From CAZPCZ01 sp964585225 (GTDB taxonomy: Bacteria; Patescibacteriota; Patescibacteriia; JACPHY01): DNA of 8,477 nt. Location: NCBI GenBank assembly GCA_964585225.1, contig CAZPCZ010000059.1, positions 1-8,477 of the forward strand. Direction: 5' to 3'. This document shows positions 1 to 4,690 of this stretch, piece by piece. The notes under the pieces were generated by a model. It did not search any database. It saw only the letters and a list, made by a program, of their open reading frames with translations, and was not told the origin of the DNA. The stretch's first letter is position 1; the number at the start of each line of letters is the position of its first letter. Position numbers and translations under genes: made by a program.

Positions 1-2
1 CC

Positions 3-24
3 CGTGCTCCAGCGAACGAGCACG
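3..24. repeat. Short hairpin at the left window edge
   Basis: CGTGCTC (3-9) and GAGCACG (18-24) are perfect reverse complements around an 8-nt loop. There is no T-tract. It could be part of an RNA or of the 3' end of a gene lying left of the window, but nothing here identifies it. Confidence 0.3.
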
Positions 25-34
25 TCACTCAACG

Positions 35-61
35 ACGCCCCGGGGGGACCCTGGGGCGTTT
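35..61 (+). terminator. Possible intrinsic terminator
   Basis: ACGCCCC (35-41) pairs perfectly with GGGGCGT (53-59) around an 11-nt GC-rich loop, followed by only a short T-run (59-61). It would end transcription of a plus-strand gene left of the window. The weak T-run keeps confidence low. Read on the minus strand, the arms are followed by no T-tract. Confidence 0.35.
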
Positions 62-137
62 CACATACCTCACATATCCTCCCACACGCATTGCACGGCC
101 ACTCACACTCTTGGTACCACCCCCCAACTTCAAAACC

Positions 138-169
138 TCCACTATTTCCACGGCCGTAGAAATCGTGGA
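138..169. repeat. Palindromic repeat family A, copy 1
   Basis: A 32-bp imperfect palindrome centred on ACGGCCGT (150-157). Arms of 16 bp pair with two mismatches (149/158 and 143/164). It shares its core, arm sequence and a trailing GTCCCC stretch with copies 2 and 3. It has no ORF and is not followed by a T-tract. Confidence 0.75.
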
Positions 170-260
170 TGTCCCCTGCTACGCTCATTCATTATGTTTG
201 CTTTGCCATTCCAACCATTACCCCGTTCAAAAAAAATTCAACAACCTCCATGGCCTTTAG

Positions 261-307
261 CAATCCTCATTATCAGGGCCGTTTTTTCTGGAGGTCCCCA
301 CGCTCGC
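261..307. repeat. Palindromic repeat family A, degenerate copy
   Basis: GGCCGT followed seven bases later by GGAGGTCCCCACGCTCG (291-307) matches the right half and flank of copy 2 exactly over the last 17 bases. The left arm has decayed and no longer pairs. It is best read as a decayed family member or a partial duplication of copy 2. Confidence 0.5.
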
Positions 308-321
308 TCGCGGACTCCGTT

Positions 322-355
322 CTCCACCATTTCGACGGCCGTAGAAAATGTGGAG
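322..355. repeat. Palindromic repeat family A, copy 2
   Basis: A 34-bp palindrome centred on ACGGCCGT (335-342). The outer CTCCAC/GTGGAG arms pair perfectly over 6 bp. Mismatches are at 334/343, 329/348 and 328/349. It is followed by GGTCCCCACGCTCG, also found after the degenerate copy at 291-307. Confidence 0.8.
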
Positions 356-446
356 GTCCCCACGCTCGTGAGATCCGGATGTGCGTGGAGATCCCACTCT
401 CCCCACCCGCAAACCATCTTCTCTCACTCTACCACATTCTCAAATT

Positions 447-480
447 CTCCACTATTTCAACGGCCGTAGAAAATGTGGAG
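447..480. repeat. Palindromic repeat family A, copy 3
   Basis: A 34-bp palindrome centred on ACGGCCGT (460-467), with outer CTCCAC/GTGGAG arms. Mismatched pairs are at 459/468, 454/473 and 453/474, the same relative positions as in copy 2. It lies 77 bp beyond the Clp gene stop and could be transcribed in its 3' tail, but neither strand shows a terminator-like T-tract. Confidence 0.8.
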
Positions 481-557
481 GTTCTGCACACACACGCGAT
501 CGAATATCGACTGCGTCGAGCCAGAAACCCTCGTACGCTCACAACAAACTACTCCGC

Positions 558-3278
558 TCATAGCGCCTCTGCTTTCTCGATCGTAATCGCCCCGCCCGCG
601 TCGAGGACCGCGGTGTCGCGGCGGCTGAGCTTGTTCGTGAGGAGGAAGGTTGCGAGCGCATCCTGTACGCGCTCCTGGATGACGCGCCGGAGCGGCCGAG
701 CGCCGAATTGCGGATCGAACCCCGCCGCGGCGAGCTCTGCGACCGCAGCATCGGTGACCGTGAGCGTGATCCCCTTCCCATCGAGTTGCTTCGCGACTTT
801 CGCGAGCATGAGCTTCGCGATCTCGAGCACTTGCGGTTGTGTGAGTGGCGTGAACACGATGACCCCGTCGAAGCGGTTCAGGAACTCGGGCCGGAAAATC
901 CCCTTGAGCTCCGTCTCCATGAGCGCCTGCTTCATGGCTTCCACGGTCTGCCCCTGCTGGACCGCCGCTTGGATGTACGGTGTCCCAGCGTTCGACGTCG
1001 CAATGATGATCGTGTTTGTGAAATCGACCGTCCGGCCGACGCTGTCCGTGAGTCGCCCGTCCTCGAACACCTGGAGGAAGAGGTTCAGGATGTCCGGGTG
1101 TGCCTTCTCAAGCTCGTCAAGGAGCACGAGCGTGAAGGGCTTCCGCCGCACGGCCTCGGTGAGCTGCCCACCGGATTCCGCGCCCGAGTACCCGGGCGGT
1201 GCACCAATGAGCCGCGAGACACTCGACGCGTCCTGGTACTCGGACATGTCGAGCCGCACCATCGCTTCCTCTTGTCCGAAGTATGACTCCGCAACCGTCT
1301 TCGCGAGTTCGGTTTTTCCGACGCCGGTGGGTCCGAGGAACAGGAACGTCGCGATCGGCCGCTTGCCCTCCCGGAGCTCGACGCGCGCGCGTCGGAGCGC
1401 CGCCGCGATCATCTTCACCGCCTCATCTTGCCCAATAACGCGGCCGTGCATGCGCTCCTCGAGGTGCAGGAGTTTCTGCGCCTCGTCCTCCGTCACCTCC
1501 GATGCCTTGACGCCGGTCTTCTCCTCGATGATCGTCGCGACGTCCTCGCGGGTGACGATCTTCCCCGGGCCGCGCGACGTCCGCACCATCGTCGCGACCT
1601 CCTCCATGAGGTTGATCGCCTTCTCCGGGAGGTAGCGGTCGTGGAGGTACCGATCGCTCAGCTGTACGCACGCCTCGAGCGCCGCGTACGAAAAGAATGC
1701 CTTCTGCTGCGCCTCGACAAGGATCGAGCGCGCCTCGATAATCTGGATCGCGTCGTCGCCCTCTGGCTCACCAATCGGAATCCGCTCGAGGGCCGTCCCG
1801 AGTGACGAACGCTCAATGAATTGTCGGTATGCCTCTGGCGTCGTCGCGCCGACGAGGACGAGTCCACTCCGCTGCATCTCAGTCGCGAGCACATCCCCAA
1901 GATCGATCGCTGCAGCACCACCGGCAGCGACCCCGACGAGGTGCTCGAGCTGCTCGACGACGAGCACAATGTTCCGCGACCGCGCAACCTCCATGAGCGC
2001 GGCGAGGAGTCGCTCCTGCGCAACGGCTGGTGCCGCACCACTCGTGAGTCGCGCGACCGAGATGCGCACGAGCCGCTTGTCCTGGAGGATCTCCGGGACA
2101 TCCTCCGCCGCCATGCGCTCGGCGAGCCCCTCGATGATCGCGGTTTTTCCAACTCCCGCTTCACCGACGAGCACGACGCCGCGGCGACCGCTCTCGAAGA
2201 TGCGCATGATTTCACGGAACTCGCGGTTGCGGTCGACGGTCGGTCCGACGTAGCCAGCGGCGGCAAGGGATGTGAGGTCCTCACCGAACGCGTCGAGGAT
2301 CGGCGTCGCAATTGCAGTCATCGCGCGGTTCATTCCGCCCTTTGGTCGCACGGCAGATCGCGAACGGTACTTCCGGTATCGGTCGCGCAACTCCTCGCGG
2401 ACACGCACCCACGTCGCGACGTTCACGACCTTCCGGTGATCGATACCGAGGTCATCGAGGATCTCGCGTACCACGCCCTCACCGACTGAAATCGCGAGGA
2501 GGAGGTCAAGCGTGCGCAGAGGTCGCCGACGGCGTGCTGCCTCGACGTACGCAGCAAACATGACATCGAATGTCTCCGGGGCGACGGTCGGCACCTGCTC
2601 GAAGGTTGGGAGCTTCGCGAATGCGTTCCGGATCCGCGATTTCAATCCCTCGAAGTCGGTCCCGAGCCGCGCGAACAGTGTCGAGCCGCTCTCCGAGCTC
2701 AGAATGGCACCGAAGCAGTGAATCGGGAGCACCTGAACGTGGTGGAGGCGCTCCGCGAGGTCGCCCGCGCGCTCGAGCGTGAGCCGAGCATCCGGGTGGA
2801 GCTGCGAGGAAACGTTGACGCGCCGAGCATCGCTTGTGGATGCCCAATCGCGCGGCGTGGTGAGCGGGATTGGCTCCTTGCCCTCGAGATTCTTCGGGGT
2901 TCCGGGCTTCGACCGCTCCGTGATACGCGCCGCCTGGACGAACGCGGAGAGCAGGAGGAGCACGCCGATCCAAAACGGGAGCGACTCCGCTGTCGGAACG
3001 TCTGCGAGGACGAAGAGTCGCCCGAGCGTCAACCTCCCCGTCGCAGGCCAGAAGTACCACGCGATGCTCAGCGCAGCGATGACGAACATGGAGATGCCGA
3101 CCGCAGCACGAACCGCTGCTGCGATCTTCCGACCGCGTGTGGACCCCCGATCGATCGGCAGTGACCACGTGAGCATCGCATCACCCCAGGACACCGCTGC
3201 ACCTGCGCCGCCGCATGCCCGACAGCGCACGCCGGCGACGTGCGCAGTACCTCGACAGCGGTCACAAATCAGAACCAT
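558..3278 (-). CDS. Membrane-anchored Clp-type AAA+ ATPase (ClpA/ClpC-like), zinc motif at N-terminus
   Basis: This is a Hsp100/Clp unfoldase-like protein of 906 residues with two AAA+ modules. Domains in order: a DnaJ-like zinc motif (C5, C8, C19, C22; the second half is CRACGGAG); two likely membrane helices (about 53-76 and 100-116) that would place both ends in the cytoplasm; a two-part Clp_N-like region (about 163-216 and 234-288); D1 with Walker A GEAGVGKT (372-379) but Walker B ending EQ (442-443); D2 with Walker A GPTGVGKT (649-656), Walker B DE (721-722), pore loop GYSG (696-699), sensor-1 N763, Arg finger R802 and sensor-2 GARP (859-862). There is no M-domain between D1 and D2, and no clear IGF/IGL-type ClpP tripeptide is seen. 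The start was set at 3278; an in-frame ATG at 3293 adds five residues but falls inside a repeat, and neither start has a good ribosome site. It is last in the minus-strand cluster, after the membrane protein gene. Confidence 0.93.
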   Translation of the reverse strand: MVLICDRCRGTAHVAGVRCRACGGAGAAVSWGDAMLTWSLPIDRGSTRGRKIAAAVRAAVGISMFVIAALSIAWYFWPATGRLTLGRLFVLADVPTAESLPFWIGVLLLLSAFVQAARITERSKPGTPKNLEGKEPIPLTTPRDWASTSDARRVNVSSQLHPDARLTLERAGDLAERLHHVQVLPIHCFGAILSSESGSTLFARLGTDFEGLKSRIRNAFAKLPTFEQVPTVAPETFDVMFAAYVEAARRRRPLRTLDLLLAISVGEGVVREILDDLGIDHRKVVNVATWVRVREELRDRYRKYRSRSAVRPKGGMNRAMTAIATPILDAFGEDLTSLAAAGYVGPTVDRNREFREIMRIFESGRRGVVLVGEAGVGKTAIIEGLAERMAAEDVPEILQDKRLVRISVARLTSGAAPAVAQERLLAALMEVARSRNIVLVVEQLEHLVGVAAGGAAAIDLGDVLATEMQRSGLVLVGATTPEAYRQFIERSSLGTALERIPIGEPEGDDAIQIIEARSILVEAQQKAFFSYAALEACVQLSDRYLHDRYLPEKAINLMEEVATMVRTSRGPGKIVTREDVATIIEEKTGVKASEVTEDEAQKLLHLEERMHGRVIGQDEAVKMIAAALRRARVELREGKRPIATFLFLGPTGVGKTELAKTVAESYFGQEEAMVRLDMSEYQDASSVSRLIGAPPGYSGAESGGQLTEAVRRKPFTLVLLDELEKAHPDILNLFLQVFEDGRLTDSVGRTVDFTNTIIIATSNAGTPYIQAAVQQGQTVEAMKQALMETELKGIFRPEFLNRFDGVIVFTPLTQPQVLEIAKLMLAKVAKQLDGKGITLTVTDAAVAELAAAGFDPQFGARPLRRVIQERVQDALATFLLTNKLSRRDTAVLDAGGAITIEKAEAL

Positions 3279-3291
3279 ACGACGTGGTTGC

Positions 3292-3373
3292 ATTGCTTCA
3301 TTGTTTCATTGCTTCATTGCTGATCGAAATTGACCGATCCGGTATCAGTGGAGCAATGGAACAATAGAACAAT
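3292..3373. repeat. 82-bp inverted hairpin made of 8-bp tandem units
   Basis: The left arm is four 8-bp units, ATTGCTTC, ATTGTTTC, ATTGCTTC and ATTGCTGA (3292-3323). The right arm (3344-3373) read in reverse is ATTGTTCT, ATTGTTCC, ATTGCTCC, then ACTGAT. The arms pair over about 30 positions with a few mismatches and one 3-nt bulge. The loop holds a second small stem (GATCG/CGATC). It fills almost the whole gap between the membrane protein stop and the Clp start, and on the minus strand each unit junction makes an ATG. Confidence 0.8.
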
Positions 3374-3379
3374 CGTCGC

Positions 3380-3748
3380 TCAGCCGAGCAGGCTGAGCAC
3401 GATCTGCCAGAGGACGAACGGCGGCAGCACGAGGTAGATCGCGAGGATGACGAGCACGGCAATCGACCCGAAGACGACCTGGAGCGTGCGGCCAAACAGC
3501 ACCGCGAGCCGCATGAAGAAGCTGATGATGCGCCCCTGCCAGTCCGTCTGCCCGAACATCGGCACGAAGAGGTTCTTCAGCCAGAGCCGGAGCCCCACCG
3601 CGCGCTCCCACCCCCGGAGCGTCCGCCCGACCCAACCGAGCACGCGACGAAGCCCCCGTGTGTACCACCACCACGGGAACGTGATCGCGTCGAGCACGGC
3701 AAGCAGCAGCGCGTGCCCAACCCGTACGAATGCAGAATCCATACTCAT
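3380..3748 (-). CDS. Small conserved-looking membrane protein
   Basis: This is a 122-residue protein of unknown function. A hydrophobic segment near residues 12-30 (with a WWWY cluster) is followed by a basic, Trp-rich stretch (31-58), then NLFVPMFGQTDW and GRIISFFMR (59-80), then a long hydrophobic tail (88-122) broken by PP at 109-110, which could be two short helices or a re-entrant hairpin. The NLFxPMFGQ...GRIISFFMR block resembles a membrane protein family I associate with Parcubacteria; this is recall, not a search. The ATG at 3746-3748 is chosen. A second in-frame ATG lies at 3740-3742, and a GTG at 3764-3766 would extend it by six residues. The gene begins 21 bases after the mutY stop and precedes the Clp gene, so it is probably co-transcribed with both and may work with the membrane-bound Clp protein. 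Confidence 0.8.
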   Translation of the reverse strand: MSMDSAFVRVGHALLLAVLDAITFPWWWYTRGLRRVLGWVGRTLRGWERAVGLRLWLKNLFVPMFGQTDWQGRIISFFMRLAVLFGRTLQVVFGSIAVLVILAIYLVLPPFVLWQIVLSLLG

Positions 3749-3769
3749 CCCATCGTACCACACCACTCC

Positions 3770-4690
3770 TCAGGTCGTCGGGAGGCGGTACCGACCGTTC
3801 GTCATGGTGACGACCCCATCGTGAACGAGTGCGTTCGAGAGCACGCGGAGGTTGCTTGGCGGCTCTCCGAACGTCGTAAGGCGTGAACGAAGTTCCTTCA
3901 CGGTGAATGCGCGGCGCGACGATCGGAGTACCGCGACGATCCGACCGCGCCAGAAACGACTCGACCCCTCGAACCGCTCCGTTCGTCTCCCCTTGTCCGA
4001 AGTCGAACTTCGGACACTTCGGGTACGGCGAGCGGTGAGCACGAGCGCTCCGTAGTCCATGAGCGCGTAATTCCAGTCCCTCCCCCGCCCCGGTGGGATG
4101 ACGCACGCTGCGAACTCCATGACCCGCCGCATCGGCATACGCATGAGCGATGGTCGCCGGTAGATCGCGTACGCGAGCACGCGGCGCACATTCGTGTCCA
4201 CGCACGGCGCTGGCAGATTCCACGCGAAGGCAAGGAGCGCATTCGCGGTGTAGGGACCGATTCCAGGGAGGCGCTGGAGCTCCCGTACCCACTCCCGCAT
4301 GCTTTTCTCCTTTTCGTGCGCCTGTCCGCCTTTGGCGGAAAAAGCGAGCAATTTTTTTGCCGAGGGAACTGATACCATCTCCTGCACTGCACGGTGGAGA
4401 TTGACGGCACGGCGATTGTAGCCGAGACCCGCCCACGCGCGGATGACGCTCGCACGTTTCGCGCCCGCGAATGCCTCCATGGTTGGCCATCGCCGCATCC
4501 ATGCGTTCCAGTATGGAATCACACGATCCACTTGTGTCTGCTGCAGCATGACCTCGCTCACGAGCACGCCGTACGGCGTGATGCGCCGTCGCCACGGGAG
4601 GTGGTGCCGACCATGCACGCGATACCACCGCATGAGCGCCCGCTGGCGCGCGGCGATTGTTCGTTGCCCACCAACCGGTCCACCCGTCAT
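3770..4690 (-). CDS. mutY: MutY-type A/G-specific adenine DNA glycosylase, lacking the Fe-S cluster
   Basis: This is a 306-residue HhH-GPD base-excision-repair glycosylase; MutY enzymes remove adenine mispaired with 8-oxoguanine. Visible signatures are LPWR (31-34), SEVMLQQTQV (45-54) with E46 at the catalytic Glu position, the helix-hairpin-helix LPGIGPYTA (141-149) with Tyr where endonuclease III has its catalytic Lys, and VDTNVRRVLAY with D165 as the catalytic Asp. The C-x6-C-x2-C-x5-C cluster ligands are all missing; no Cys occurs after residue 196. A C-terminal NUDIX-like 8-oxoG domain is also absent, replaced by a short, possibly winged-helix tail (about 248-303). Two palindromes lie in the frame (4325-4339 and 3994-4016). 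The spacing from GYNRRA to LPGIG is 18 residues longer than in E. coli MutY. The start overlaps the helicase stop (ATGA), and a GGAGG ribosome site lies in the helicase's last codons. Specificity for A:8-oxoG is inferred. Confidence 0.88.
   Translation of the reverse strand: MTGGPVGGQRTIAARQRALMRWYRVHGRHHLPWRRRITPYGVLVSEVMLQQTQVDRVIPYWNAWMRRWPTMEAFAGAKRASVIRAWAGLGYNRRAVNLHRAVQEMVSVPSAKKLLAFSAKGGQAHEKEKSMREWVRELQRLPGIGPYTANALLAFAWNLPAPCVDTNVRRVLAYAIYRRPSLMRMPMRRVMEFAACVIPPGRGRDWNYALMDYGALVLTARRTRSVRSSTSDKGRRTERFEGSSRFWRGRIVAVLRSSRRAFTVKELRSRLTTFGEPPSNLRVLSNALVHDGVVTMTNGRYRLPTT
3994..4016. repeat. Perfect 23-bp palindrome inside mutY
   Basis: TGTCCGAAGT (3994-4003) and ACTTCGGACA (4007-4016) are exact reverse complements around a 3-nt spacer. 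It codes for roughly residues 225-233 (SVRSSTSDK), in the segment where MutY proteins normally carry the iron-sulfur loop. The frame stays open through it. Confidence 0.85.
4325..4339. repeat. TCCGCC/GGCGGA palindrome inside mutY
   Basis: TCCGCC (4325-4330) pairs perfectly with GGCGGA (4334-4339) around TTT. Both flanks are unusually rich in A/T homopolymers for this gene (about 4302-4365). It falls in the segment of mutY that is about 18 residues longer than in E. coli MutY, and looks like an in-frame insertion. Confidence 0.75.

Larger units (their letters stand above)
62..557. other. Non-coding intergenic region with palindromic repeats
   Basis: No open frame here has a recognisable product or a convincing ribosome binding site. 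The plus-strand frames that cross it are rich in Ser, Pro, His and Arg and run on into the antisense of the Clp gene. The stretch is richer in A and T than the genes (for example an A-run near 230-237) and holds the palindromic repeats listed separately. It lies immediately downstream of the Clp gene stop, so its palindromes would be in that transcript's 3' region. Confidence 0.6.

Noticed and set aside
1..60. tRNA or other known RNA gene at the left edge
   Set aside because: There are two hairpins but no cloverleaf arrangement, no TTCRA-type T-loop and no acceptor pairing.
138..480. CRISPR array
   Set aside because: The palindromic copies are imperfect, their spacing is uneven (centres about 185 and 125 bp apart), and one copy is decayed. 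There are no uniform spacers and no cas genes.
1268..1280. TTGTCCGAAGT match to the mutY palindrome, within the Clp gene
   Set aside because: It matches only one arm of the palindrome and encodes conserved Clp residues (FGQEE), so it is a chance match.
169..1635. Plus-strand open frame of 488 codons antisense to the Clp gene
   Set aside because: Its content is Ser/Arg/Pro-rich with no recognisable domain, it has no ribosome site, and it mirrors a strongly conserved AAA+ gene on the other strand. It is a GC-rich shadow frame.
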